Positions 38,796 through 47,477 of a stretch of DNA of 64,000 nucleotides are shown here, piece by piece. Each line of letters begins with the position of its first letter. The first letter of the stretch is position 1. Source of the DNA: Pseudoalteromonas sp. SMS1 (GTDB lineage Bacteria; Pseudomonadota; Gammaproteobacteria; Enterobacterales; Alteromonadaceae). A model generated the notes under the pieces. It was given only the letters and a program-made list of their open reading frames with translations. It searched no databases and was not told where the DNA came from. The stretch lies in the NCBI RefSeq assembly GCF_021530565.1, contig NZ_JAKGBI010000002.1:186001-250000 (forward strand), written 5' to 3'. A program made the position numbers and the translations under genes.

Positions 38796-40586
38796 ATGAC
38801 CACAAGTTTTAAAGAATATACTGTCGCAGACTATTTTAAAGATCGACTAGAAGAAATTGGCGTTGACCACATGTTTGGGGTTGCGGGCAATTACACTGCG
38901 GGCCTGTTGGATACCATTCTTGCAGATAGCCAATCCCCGATCACCATCAAAGGTAACGCCAATGAAATTTGTGCAGGCTTTGCCGCAGATGCCTACGCCA
39001 GATTGAAAGGACCTAGTGCACTGTATGTTACCTACAGTGTCGGTGCATTCAGCTTGCTTAATACCATTGCAGGCTCTTACGTCGAGCAAGTGCCCGTGAT
39101 CCTTATCAACGGCGCACCGACCAACAAGGAAGACCAAATTTCAAAATGTGCCGGCCTACTCTACTCCCACACGACAGGCTACGAGTTTGTTGATATTCAC
39201 ATGTTTAGACCCATCACCGTGGCCGCAGAACGGGTTACCAACGCGCTACAAGCCCCATTTCAAATTGACTCCGCACTGACTGCATTATTGAGCGAGCAAC
39301 GCCCAATCTACTTTGAAGTGACTGAAGATATTTGGCGCAGTCCCTGTCAAAGACCACAAGGTAGGATCAGAGAGCGTCAGAACGATACATTGACAGTGAG
39401 CTGCGCAAAAGAAGCAGCGCACGCGACCTTAGAACTAATGCTGTCAAAGCCGAAAAGCATTTTTTGGGCTGGGATTGAGTTACAACGCTTAGGGTTGCAA
39501 GATGAGTTCCTGAACTTATTGGAAATTATCAACCGAGCGCACAGCATGCCTGATGGTCATATTCACTTTGTCACATCCGCATTGAGTAAATCCGTTATTG
39601 CTGAAACCCATCCATGGTTCGAAGGTTGTGTCACCATGTCACCGAGTGAAGTCGAGCAATTAGTTGGTGAGGATGGCGTGCTGGTAGGTGTTGGCGCATG
39701 GACCACGGGTAAAGATACAGGCAATCAAGACATTCGCTCAAGCAATACTATTTTAGCCGCCCACCAAGGCGTATACGTGGGGGCGAATTTCTATCCCTCT
39801 GTGACGCTCAAAGATTATTTACTCTGCCTCACCGACGCATTTATCGAACTTGCCAAACAAAGCTCGGCCAACTTGACTGGCATTAGAAGAGCCCCGCAAC
39901 CAACTAATCTGCAAACAGCTGATGGTTATTTAGGCTACGATAGCTTTTTTGCAGCCATGAGTAGCTGGCTAACTGAAGATGATGTACTCATCGTTGACGC
40001 AGGGTTTCCATTAATTGGGGCTCAAAGCGTTAAAATACCGGCCCGAAATGGCTTTGTTTCTCAGGCTGCGTGGCTGTCTATAGGCTACTCAGTACCAGCT
40101 GGCACTGGCATCAAATGCGCCTACCCAGATAAGCGTGCTATCGTGGTTGTCGGAGATGGGGCTTTTCACGAAACTTGCCAGGCAGTAGCTGATCAACATG
40201 CCTACGGCCAAAACACTGTCGTATTTGTCTTGGCCAACGGCATTTATGGTATTGAACAGTATTTAGTAAACCCCAACCCCTTCAGAAAACCACCCGTTGA
40301 CTACCAAGACAAGCTACTTAACAACGTTTACAGCTATAACGATTTACCAAATTGGCATATCGCTAAGTTACCCGATGCCTTTGGTGGTAAAGGGATAAAG
40401 GTGTCTACGGTTGAGGAGTTATTGGGTGTAATGGAGGCAATACGTACGCATGACGATACCAACTATGTGGTCGAGGTGTGTATCCCCAAAGAAGACACCC
40501 CACTGAGTATCCGCAATGAAGCCGACAGCGCCGTCGGTGAAGATGAAATAAGTAACCCAGATTGGCCGCCTGCTGGCAAGTTTTAA
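38796..40586 (+). CDS. ThDP-dependent 2-oxo-acid decarboxylase (pyruvate/indolepyruvate type)
   Basis: A 596-residue enzyme with the three ThDP domains. The N-terminal PYR domain has MFGVAGNYTAGLLDTI and GNANEICAGFAADAYAR with the catalytic Glu. The C-terminal PP domain carries the ThDP/Mg motif VVGDGAFHETCQAV up to LANGIYGIEQ. It resembles pyruvate, phenylpyruvate and indolepyruvate decarboxylases, which convert 2-oxo acids to aldehydes plus CO2. Together with the amine oxidase it would complete amino acid to aldehyde conversion. The ATG at 38796 is preceded by AGGTGAG; a GTG four codons up is the alternative. A terminator follows. Confidence 0.87.
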   Translation: MTTSFKEYTVADYFKDRLEEIGVDHMFGVAGNYTAGLLDTILADSQSPITIKGNANEICAGFAADAYARLKGPSALYVTYSVGAFSLLNTIAGSYVEQVPVILINGAPTNKEDQISKCAGLLYSHTTGYEFVDIHMFRPITVAAERVTNALQAPFQIDSALTALLSEQRPIYFEVTEDIWRSPCQRPQGRIRERQNDTLTVSCAKEAAHATLELMLSKPKSIFWAGIELQRLGLQDEFLNLLEIINRAHSMPDGHIHFVTSALSKSVIAETHPWFEGCVTMSPSEVEQLVGEDGVLVGVGAWTTGKDTGNQDIRSSNTILAAHQGVYVGANFYPSVTLKDYLLCLTDAFIELAKQSSANLTGIRRAPQPTNLQTADGYLGYDSFFAAMSSWLTEDDVLIVDAGFPLIGAQSVKIPARNGFVSQAAWLSIGYSVPAGTGIKCAYPDKRAIVVVGDGAFHETCQAVADQHAYGQNTVVFVLANGIYGIEQYLVNPNPFRKPPVDYQDKLLNNVYSYNDLPNWHIAKLPDAFGGKGIKVSTVEELLGVMEAIRTHDDTNYVVEVCIPKEDTPLSIRNEADSAVGEDEISNPDWPPAGKF

Positions 40587-40592
40587 CCCTAT

Positions 40593-40617
40593 GCCAGCCC
40601 ATCGCGCTGGCTTTTTT
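40593..40617 (+). terminator. Terminator of the oxidase-decarboxylase operon
   Basis: GCCAGC (40593-40598) pairs with GCTGGC (40606-40611), followed by six Ts, just after the decarboxylase stop. Confidence 0.88.
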
Positions 40618-40734
40618 ATCAGCTGCAATTAAAAAATGACACAATCGTGATACTTTCGTGATAATTGAGAGAGTGTTTCACAATAATTTAATTGCATGCT
40701 TATTGATGTCAAATCCAAACAATAAGAGCAGATT

Positions 40735-41436
40735 ATGAAAACACGCATACTATCACTCATCGCAGGATCTTTATTCGCTTCTGGCGCGGCAAACGCGGCA
40801 TCACTGGAAGTCAAAGTCACCAACCTCACACAAGGTATCTACTTCACGCCGATTTTGGTCTCTGCCCACACGAGCGACGCAATGCTATTTAGTACAGGCG
40901 AAAAAGCCTCTGACGCACTTCAAGCAATGGCGGAAGGGGGTAGCTTAGACGGTTTAAGTGAAATCTTAACGGGTATCAGTGCTAACACTGTTACAAACCC
41001 AGCAGGTGGTTTACTGGCACCTGTCGCAAGCACGATGGCAACACTAGAAACCAGTGATGGCAATGACCGGCTCTCAATTGTCGCAATGATGCTACCCACT
41101 AACGACGGTTTTATTGGTTTAAATAGTTGGAAAATTCCATCGGAAGCAGGTACCTATCATGTCTACCTCAATGCTTACGATGCAGGTACAGAAGCCAATA
41201 ACGAACTGGTTGTCGATGGTTCCGGCGCACCGGGTACTTTAGGGATCCCAGCATCACCTGGCGAAGCACCTGGTACGCAAGGTAGTGGCGTCACGAATAC
41301 CGAAGCAAATCAAATGGTACACATTCACCGCGGCAACCTTGGCGATGATGAAGCAACGGGTGGTAAAAGTGACCTACACAACACCGTACATCGCTGGTTA
41401 AATCCTGTCGCTAAAGTTACCGTTACGGTTAAATAA
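40735..41436 (+). CDS. Secreted spondin-domain protein (paralogue 1)
   Basis: A 233-residue secreted protein; the signal peptide ends near residue 21 (AANA-AS). The rest resembles the bacterial spondin_N family: LEVKVTNLTQGIYFTPILV, an ALQAMAEGG segment, the SIVAMMLPTNDGFIGLN core and YLNAYDAGTEANNEL. Function in bacteria is unknown; the domain is an extracellular adhesion module in animals. It is 9 bp upstream of a lipoprotein paralogue and in line with a two-component pair, suggesting that these exported proteins feed or report to that sensor. Confidence 0.82.
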   Translation: MKTRILSLIAGSLFASGAANAASLEVKVTNLTQGIYFTPILVSAHTSDAMLFSTGEKASDALQAMAEGGSLDGLSEILTGISANTVTNPAGGLLAPVASTMATLETSDGNDRLSIVAMMLPTNDGFIGLNSWKIPSEAGTYHVYLNAYDAGTEANNELVVDGSGAPGTLGIPASPGEAPGTQGSGVTNTEANQMVHIHRGNLGDDEATGGKSDLHNTVHRWLNPVAKVTVTVK

Positions 41437-41445
41437 GGGGGCACC

Positions 41446-42147
41446 ATGAAACTGTCTAAATTCATAATTCCACTGGCTTGCCTAACGTTGGTTGCATGTA
41501 GTGACGATGATGATCCACCAGCAAACGTCGTCGACCCTACGCCGACACCAACTGAAGCTATGATTAAAATCACTGCAACAAATTTAACGCATGCGCAGCC
41601 ACTGTCACCCATCGGTGTCGCACTGCACAAAGAAGGCCAATTTTGGCAATTGGGCGAAGCAGCCAGCGACGCACTAGAAGTATTAGCGGAAGGCGGTGAC
41701 AACAGCGGGCTACTCGGCTTAGATGTGGTCCAAACTAAAGCGTCAACAGACAGCCCGCTCGCACCCGGCGCAAAAGCCGAGCTAATGTTAAGCCAAGACT
41801 CATTGGCAGACCAAAAATTATCAGTAATTACGATGATGGTGAATACAAATGACGGTTTTACCGGTCTTAATGCCTTAGATGTCTCTTCGATGAGTGTCGG
41901 TGAAGAAATGCGCTTTGTGACTTACGCCTATGATGCGGGCACAGAAGCCAACACCGAAGCCAGCGGCACCATCCCTGGACCTGCAGATGGCGGTGAAGGG
42001 TTTAATGCTGAGCGAGAGGCAATAAACAAGGTCGCGATGCACCCGGGTGTTGTTGGTCAAGATGATGGTTTGTCTGGCTCCGTACTAACGAGCGAGCACA
42101 AATTTGACAACCCACTCATGGCGATCACTATCACTAGAATGAAATAG
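41446..42147 (+). CDS. Spondin-domain lipoprotein (paralogue 2)
   Basis: A 233-residue predicted lipoprotein with lipobox LVAC (Cys at residue 18), followed by an acidic SDDDD stretch and a Pro/Thr linker. Acidic residues at +2/+3 make its inner- or outer-membrane destination uncertain. The domain parallels paralogue 1: IKITATNLTHAQPLSPIGVA, ALEVLAEGGDNSG, SVITMMVNTNDGFTGLNAL, YAYDAGTEANTE. The pair arose by duplication, one soluble and one membrane-tethered. A GGGGG site precedes the ATG. A large hairpin separates it from the regulator genes. Confidence 0.82.
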   Translation: MKLSKFIIPLACLTLVACSDDDDPPANVVDPTPTPTEAMIKITATNLTHAQPLSPIGVALHKEGQFWQLGEAASDALEVLAEGGDNSGLLGLDVVQTKASTDSPLAPGAKAELMLSQDSLADQKLSVITMMVNTNDGFTGLNALDVSSMSVGEEMRFVTYAYDAGTEANTEASGTIPGPADGGEGFNAEREAINKVAMHPGVVGQDDGLSGSVLTSEHKFDNPLMAITITRMK

Positions 42148-42152
42148 CCTCC

Positions 42153-42193
42153 TACTCGCCTCGGCTCTCTAATGCGAGTGGCTGAGGCGAGTA
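42153..42193 (+). promoter_or_regulatory. Long intercistronic hairpin before the response regulator
   Basis: TACTCGCCTC (42153-42162) pairs with GAGGCGAGTA (42184-42193); one G-U and two G-C pairs extend it to 13 pairs around a 15-base loop. A second GCGAGT (42174-42179) inside the loop can pair with ACTCGC instead, giving an alternative fold. There is no T-tract, so it more likely tunes mRNA processing or partial read-through between the spondin genes and the two-component genes. Confidence 0.5.
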
Positions 42194-42230
42194 AATGTCA
42201 ATCATTATGTGGTTGGCTGGAGGTTAGTAT

Positions 42231-42962
42231 ATGCATCAAAGGGTACTCATTGTCGAAGATGATTTAGATATTGCACACCTATTGCGTGTCCACGTCAGTG
42301 AGCTTGATCTCGAAGTAGATCACCTTGCAAGTGGGGAGGGCGTTATGTCCCAGCTTACCAATCAAAATTATGCCATTGTACTTTTAGATATTATGCTACC
42401 AAGCGTTGATGGACTGACTTTATGTCGAGAGATTAAGACGCTACACCCTAAAATCAGTGTCGTGATGCTGACCTCAAAAAGCAGTGAAATGGACCGAATT
42501 ATCGGCCTTGAAATGGGCGCAGACGATTACATTTGCAAACCTTTTAGCTACCGCGAATTTCAAGCACGCATTAAGGCACAACTGAGACATGTGAAGCTAC
42601 TGCAAGCTCAGCAATCCCAGCAAAATAGCAACGAAACTCCGGCGCCCATTGTCGTGGGTAATTTACATGTTGATCCCCACTGCCATGAAGTCTCACTGCA
42701 TAAACAACCATTGGATTTAACTGCCACAGAGTTCGAACTACTTTTATTTTTTGCCAAACATCCAAATCAAGTCTTTTCCCGCTCTCAGCTACTGGAGTCT
42801 GTTTGGGGTTATGACCACTTAGGCTATGAGCATACCGTGAATTCTCATATCAATCGGATTCGGACTAAATTGGAAAAGCTAACCGATAGCGCCATCATAG
42901 AAACTGTGTGGGGTGTTGGCTACAAGTTGAATTCAAAGCCACTACAACAGGAACTAATATGA
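42231..42962 (+). CDS. OmpR/PhoB-family response regulator
   Basis: A 243-residue regulator. The receiver domain has the acidic pair ED at 9-10, phospho-acceptor Asp53 in LLDIMLPSVDG and the conserved Lys in DDYICKPFS. The C-terminal winged-helix DNA-binding domain has LDLTATEFELLLFFAKHPNQ, then SRSQLLESVWGYD and HINRIRTKLE. TGGAGG lies 8 bases before the ATG. It overlaps the kinase gene by 4 bases (ATGA). Likely targets are the adjacent spondin genes and itself. Confidence 0.93.
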   Translation: MHQRVLIVEDDLDIAHLLRVHVSELDLEVDHLASGEGVMSQLTNQNYAIVLLDIMLPSVDGLTLCREIKTLHPKISVVMLTSKSSEMDRIIGLEMGADDYICKPFSYREFQARIKAQLRHVKLLQAQQSQQNSNETPAPIVVGNLHVDPHCHEVSLHKQPLDLTATEFELLLFFAKHPNQVFSRSQLLESVWGYDHLGYEHTVNSHINRIRTKLEKLTDSAIIETVWGVGYKLNSKPLQQELI

Positions 42963-44437
42963 CACTTTCTCTTTATCATCGCCTTGCGATTGTCATCACC
43001 AGTGTCTTTATGATCACCGTGTCGGCTTTTGTTTTCTGGTCTCAAAATCTCTCTGTCGTATCCAGAGCACAGGCTGAGCAACAATTGCACCTTGGTCTCG
43101 CAGAACATTTAGCGCAAGACAACCCCCTACTAAAACAAGGTGTCTATGACTATAAGGCACTTGAAAACCTGTTTCACACGCTCATGGTTTTGGGTCCCGC
43201 TTTTGAATTTTATTTCGTTGATCCTAGCGGTAAACTGCTAACGTATTCGGCAAAACCGGGGGAAGTGAAGCGCCAAGCCATTGATCTTAGACCGTTGATC
43301 CAGCTTATCAATGAGCCAAACAAGCTCCCCGTATACGGCGATGACCCCCGCTCTTTAGCGCAGAGTAAAATATTCTCAGTCTCTCCGGTCTATAATGGCG
43401 ACACACTTCAGGGCTATTTATATGTGATTATTGGCTCCGCTATTGCAGATTCAATCAGTGCCCAAATTAAAAGTTCAGAGCAACTCGTGAAAAACACCAC
43501 TGGGCTTATCGTGATGGTGGCACTGTTGTTTGTCACTTTGCTACTTCTATTTCGAACCATGACACAGCCACTTCAAAAGTTGGGCGAATACATACGAAAA
43601 GTTGAAAAAAATAATTTTAATATCAAAACCGTGCCGATCTTAGACTGGCCGTCAAAAAGTAACGAAATTCATCACGTGGGGCAAAGTGTCAATGGCATGC
43701 TCGAAACGATTAACCAACAAATGACCCAACTCACCGCGATTGATGAACAACGACGTAAACTCTTAGCACATTTATCACATGATTTGCGCACGCCTCTGGC
43801 ATCATTACAAGGCTATCTTGAGCTCATAGAGCGGCGTCCACCTGCTGGCCACCAAGAGCAAGAATACCTTGCCATTTCCCTAAAAAACTGCAATCAATTG
43901 AAGGGGCTAATTGATCAAATATTTGAGCTAGCTCATCTTGAGTCCGGTCAATCTAACGTTAATTTTGAAGTCTTCAATTTGGGGGAACTCATCTACGATA
44001 TCATGGCCAAATTTGCGCTCAAAGCGCAGCAGGCGGATATTTCTCTAAGTGTGTTTCCAGTAGAGTGTGATTTCACCGTGTACTCTGATATCGGCAAATT
44101 AGAACGTATTTTAAGTAACTTAATAGAAAATGCACTGCGACATACCCCTGCAAAAGGCAACATTTGTATTTCAATTTGTGCCATTGATAACGCATACAAC
44201 ATTGCTGTTCAAGATACCGGTGTAGGGATCAGCCCCAAAGAGTTACCTTATATTTTTGAGGCAAGGTATCAGGCCAGTAACAGTAAAGGCTGCAAAAAGT
44301 CACATGCGGGACTTGGTCTGGCCATCACTGCAAGGCTGATTGATTTAATTAAATCAGAGATAAAGGTGAACAGTCGTCTAGGTCAAGGTAGCGAATTTGT
44401 TTTTCAGGTGAGAGGCGCGGCCTCGTCTACAGACTAG
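42959..44437 (+). CDS. Sensor histidine kinase partner of the OmpR-type regulator
   Basis: A 492-residue kinase. TM1 lies near residues 8-28, a periplasmic sensor domain of about 150 residues follows, then TM2 (181-199), HAMP, and HisKA with His274 in HLSHDLRTPLASLQGYLEL. The HATPase_c domain has N-box ILSNLIENALRHTP and G-boxes DTGVGISPKEL and HAGLGLAITARL. Overlap with the regulator shows coupled translation. The start at 42959 fits the ATGA overlap; 17 upstream in-frame codons are inside the regulator gene. The periplasmic ligand is unknown; the adjacent exported spondin proteins are candidates. Confidence 0.92.
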   Translation: MTLSLYHRLAIVITSVFMITVSAFVFWSQNLSVVSRAQAEQQLHLGLAEHLAQDNPLLKQGVYDYKALENLFHTLMVLGPAFEFYFVDPSGKLLTYSAKPGEVKRQAIDLRPLIQLINEPNKLPVYGDDPRSLAQSKIFSVSPVYNGDTLQGYLYVIIGSAIADSISAQIKSSEQLVKNTTGLIVMVALLFVTLLLLFRTMTQPLQKLGEYIRKVEKNNFNIKTVPILDWPSKSNEIHHVGQSVNGMLETINQQMTQLTAIDEQRRKLLAHLSHDLRTPLASLQGYLELIERRPPAGHQEQEYLAISLKNCNQLKGLIDQIFELAHLESGQSNVNFEVFNLGELIYDIMAKFALKAQQADISLSVFPVECDFTVYSDIGKLERILSNLIENALRHTPAKGNICISICAIDNAYNIAVQDTGVGISPKELPYIFEARYQASNSKGCKKSHAGLGLAITARLIDLIKSEIKVNSRLGQGSEFVFQVRGAASSTD

Positions 44438-44445
44438 ATACCGCG

Positions 44446-44478
44446 ATAGAAAAGCACGCCTTAAGCGTGCTTTTCTAT
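44446..44478. terminator. Bidirectional terminator, kinase and MATE gene
   Basis: ATAGAAAAGCACGC (44446-44459) and GCGTGCTTTTCTAT (44465-44478) make a perfect 14-bp stem with a 5-base loop. It has T-rich arms on both strands and overlaps the stop codon of the convergent MATE gene. Confidence 0.85.
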
Positions 44479-45851
44479 GACGCTTGAGTCTGAGCCTCTG
44501 TGTGTGACCGTGTTTGTTGTCCCAGTTTCTTCGCAAGCTCACTGCGCAATAAAAAGAAGCTCACAATGGCTTGAACATAAACCGTTGCGACAGACAACAT
44601 CCAGATCTGCTCAATACTGAAATCAGCATGTGCTGCAACAACAATCAAGGACAGCGAAAAGAGACTTAGTCTCACAGCTGTACTGATCAATGCCGGCCAA
44701 GCATTGCCGAGGGCTTGGAACATACCTGAAGCGGCCAACACATATCCGGCCGGTACGAAATTAAAACAGACATAGCCTAAGAATACACTGGCCATATTGA
44801 CCACATTGGGGTCATTAGAAAAAGGCCCCAAAAACAGCGTCGCGTTAAACATACAAACGACATTGATGATCAACATGAAGCCACAGGTAAGCAACGCACT
44901 TTGGTAATAGGTTTGGTAAACCCGCTCAGTTTTGCCAGCCGCAAAGTTTTGACCCGCTATCGCTGGCGCAGCAAACGCCACAGCGACCACAGGCAAAAAG
45001 AGCGCTTGCATAATCCGTGCTCCAAGCCCAAATCCAGCCTGAGCTGAAGCGTCGAAGTCACTTAATACCCAGTAGATTAAAGACATATAAATAAAGGTCA
45101 AAAGGGATTCCCCCCCAGCTGGGAGGCCTAAATTGATAATTTTCTTAATGCGATGAAGGTCCGGCGTGCAACCTCTCAAAGTACAAGTAAGGTAAGATTC
45201 TCTCAATTTAAAATAAGCCCCAAGTAATACGAGGCCGATACTCGCAGAAATAGAGCTAGCAAGCGCTGCGCCAGCAACCCCCATTTCAATTCCAAACCCC
45301 CAACCGGTGATTAAAATAGGTGATAGTATTGTGTTAATAGCTAGTGCAAACATGCTAATCATCATCGGCTGTTTTACAACACCAGCACCGCGCAGCGACG
45401 CCATAATTACCGTCATAGGGAATTGAATTAAAAGCGCAGGCAAAAACCAATAGAAATAACTCAAGCTTGCAACAAGCGAGGCCTCATCGGGCGCGATGTT
45501 CGCAAAATACCAACTCCCGCCGCTCACTGCCATACCTAACAATACAGCAATGCACATGATACTGATAAAAACACCCTGATTAAGTAATAAACTGGCTTCT
45601 TGTTTGTCTTTTTTACCAACAGCATGAGATACCAAGGTCCCCACACCCACATTCAAGACTTGTGTCAGCGCCATGACGAAAAAGAACAAAACGCCCGCAC
45701 TGCTGACTCCCGCCAATGCGGCTTCGCCTAATTGACCAACAAAATATAAATCGACTAAAAAATAAAGTGTTTGCACAAACATGCCAAACAGAACAGGCAC
45801 ACTCATAGAGATTAGATGCTTATAAATGGGTCCTTGGGTGAGGTCTTTCAT
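44475..45851 (-). CDS. MATE-family multidrug efflux transporter
   Basis: A 458-residue protein with 12 hydrophobic helices in two related halves, beginning with the family pattern ISMSVPVLFGMFVQTLYFLV and DLYFVGQLGEAALAGVS. The second half has the matching GLPAGGESLLTFIYMSLIYW and GLGARIMQALFLPVVAVAFA. It exports cationic drugs or metabolites with Na+ or H+. AAGGAA precedes the ATG. It is convergent with the kinase and divergent from the alcohol dehydrogenase. Confidence 0.9.
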   Translation of the reverse strand: MKDLTQGPIYKHLISMSVPVLFGMFVQTLYFLVDLYFVGQLGEAALAGVSSAGVLFFFVMALTQVLNVGVGTLVSHAVGKKDKQEASLLLNQGVFISIMCIAVLLGMAVSGGSWYFANIAPDEASLVASLSYFYWFLPALLIQFPMTVIMASLRGAGVVKQPMMISMFALAINTILSPILITGWGFGIEMGVAGAALASSISASIGLVLLGAYFKLRESYLTCTLRGCTPDLHRIKKIINLGLPAGGESLLTFIYMSLIYWVLSDFDASAQAGFGLGARIMQALFLPVVAVAFAAPAIAGQNFAAGKTERVYQTYYQSALLTCGFMLIINVVCMFNATLFLGPFSNDPNVVNMASVFLGYVCFNFVPAGYVLAASGMFQALGNAWPALISTAVRLSLFSLSLIVVAAHADFSIEQIWMLSVATVYVQAIVSFFLLRSELAKKLGQQTRSHTEAQTQAS

Positions 45852-46213
45852 TTAATTTCCTTTTATATTTACGAAGCCAGGTGACTATGAAGCGTGAACG
45901 CCCTGCGTTCTCACTGTGCACTCGTTGACGCCTTTATTATTATTTTCAATGAGCTGAGGAAAGAAATAAGTCTGTGAAATACTGTGTATTATCCCATGCA
46001 ATGTTACTCTTTCAGTTACAATTTAGCAATCTAATAAGTACAATTCATGGTCTGATTGGCCCTTGACGTGGGTAAGAACGCGTATCGCTCGATACACCTT
46101 GCGAATCAAATTATCAACCTCGCTTTCTTTGCGCCTGATCAATAGCCTTGCTCACGAACTCGCTACACTCTGGCTTACACATTCACTCCTGTTTCAATTG
46201 TTAAGGAAACAAC
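45852..46213. other. Divergent intergenic region with a 14-bp palindrome
   Basis: About 360 bp between the MATE gene and the alcohol dehydrogenase. The sequence GTATCGCTCGATAC (46082-46095) is a perfect inverted repeat with 2-base centre and could be an operator for the dehydrogenase. No regulator gene is adjacent on this side. Nothing else was identified. Confidence 0.4.
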
Positions 46214-47227
46214 ATGAAAGCAGCCGTTGCACATCAATTTAAAGCGCCACTACGCATTGAGTCTCTCGCGCAGCCTGAAGTGAAACCCGGCACAGTTTTG
46301 GTAAAAATAGCCGCCTGCGGTGTATGTCATACAGATCTTCACGCCTGTCATGGGGATTGGCCAATTAAGCCTAAACTCCCTTTAATTCCTGGCCACGAAG
46401 GCGTTGGCACCGTCGTTGCGAAGGGGGAAGATGTTACACACCTAAAATTAGGAGATAAGGTCGGTATACCTTGGCTTCATTCAGCTTGTGGTCAATGTGA
46501 GCACTGTTTACAGGGCAATGAAAATTTGTGCCCAAGTCAAAAAAATAGCGGTTACTCGGTCGATGGCGGCTATGCAGAATACTGTCTAGCAAACGCCAAT
46601 TATGCCGTTAAAATTCCTGAAAACTTAAATTTTGTGGACGCCGCCCCACTCTTTTGCGCGGGTGTCACCACCTACAAAGCGCTCAAAGTCAGTGGCGCTA
46701 AACCTGGCCAATGGGTCGCTATTGTCGGTGCGGGAGGGCTGGGTCATCTTGCCATTCAATATGCAAAAGCAATGGGGTTGAATGTCATTGCCGTTGATAG
46801 TGGCGAACACAAATTGTCACTTGCAAAAGCGCTAGGCGCTGACTTTTGCATTGACTATCACCTACAAAATCCGGCTGAGCAGATCCAAAACAAGTTCGGT
46901 GGCGTGCAGGCCGTCATATGTACAGCGGCTTCAAAAGCTGCGTTTTCCGGCGCCTATCACAGTGTCAAACGAGGCGGAAAATGTATCTTAGTTGGTTTGC
47001 CAAATGAGGATATGCCAATCCCCATATTCGATACCGTTTTGAAAGGCATTGGCGTGATTGGCAGTATTGTTGGTACCCGCCAAGATCTGATCGAATGTTT
47101 AGATTTTGCAGCGGCAGGTAAAGTTAAAGCCATTGTTCAAACTCAACCTCTAGAAAACATCAATCAAATTTTTGAGCAAATGCAGCAGAATGAAATTCAA
47201 GGTCGAATCGTTTTGACCATGGAGTAA
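46214..47227 (+). CDS. adhP: Zinc-dependent alcohol dehydrogenase, AdhP-like
   Basis: A 337-residue medium-chain dehydrogenase, the same length as E. coli AdhP (336). Catalytic zinc ligands sit in [10 protein letters not shown] (near residue 38) and GHEGVG (His61). Structural zinc cysteines are CGQCEHC...LC (92, 95, 98, 106), and the NAD motif is [13 protein letters not shown]. It interconverts primary alcohols and aldehydes with NAD. AAGGAA precedes the ATG. Reduction of aldehydes from the ThDP decarboxylase 6 kb upstream is a possible link (inference). A terminator follows. Confidence 0.88.
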   Translation: MKAAVAHQFKAPLRIESLAQPEVKPGTVLVKIAACGVCHTDLHACHGDWPIKPKLPLIPGHEGVGTVVAKGEDVTHLKLGDKVGIPWLHSACGQCEHCLQGNENLCPSQKNSGYSVDGGYAEYCLANANYAVKIPENLNFVDAAPLFCAGVTTYKALKVSGAKPGQWVAIVGAGGLGHLAIQYAKAMGLNVIAVDSGEHKLSLAKALGADFCIDYHLQNPAEQIQNKFGGVQAVICTAASKAAFSGAYHSVKRGGKCILVGLPNEDMPIPIFDTVLKGIGVIGSIVGTRQDLIECLDFAAAGKVKAIVQTQPLENINQIFEQMQQNEIQGRIVLTME

Positions 47228-47249
47228 AATTAAAGTATCCCAACTTGTG

Positions 47250-47277
47250 AGGCTGTGAGAGCAGCCTTTTCTTTTTT
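47250..47277 (+). terminator. Terminator of the alcohol dehydrogenase
   Basis: AGGCTG (47250-47255) pairs with CAGCCT (47262-47267), followed by TTTCTTTTTT. Confidence 0.88.
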
Positions 47278-47353
47278 CTATGCCATCGTTTTTCCAATCA
47301 TTTAACACACTCACCCGAATTACTTCTTGACCAATTAATAATCCAAACTATAA

Positions 47354-47384
47354 TGACGAAAAGTCAAAATATGACGAATAGTCA
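47354..47384. promoter_or_regulatory. Two TetR operator sites upstream of the repressor gene
   Basis: TGACGAAAAGTCA (47354-47366) and TGACGAATAGTCA (47372-47384) are 13-bp near-palindromes whose starts are 18 bp apart. Matching sites occur upstream of the MMPL gene (48304-48316 and 48384-48396). Their position about 95-125 bp before the tetR ATG suggests autoregulation. Confidence 0.75.
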
Positions 47385-47477
47385 CAAAACGGTTGTACTG
47401 CGTGTTGGCAAGCTTATAGGTGTAGCGCACAAATGTGTTATGCTAGCGGCAGATTGTGATAGCAACTTAGTGATGAA

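Noticed and set aside
46082..46095. GTATCGCTCGATAC as a definite operator of adhP
   Set aside because: A single short palindrome with no second copy or adjacent regulator; kept only as a note in the intergenic entry.
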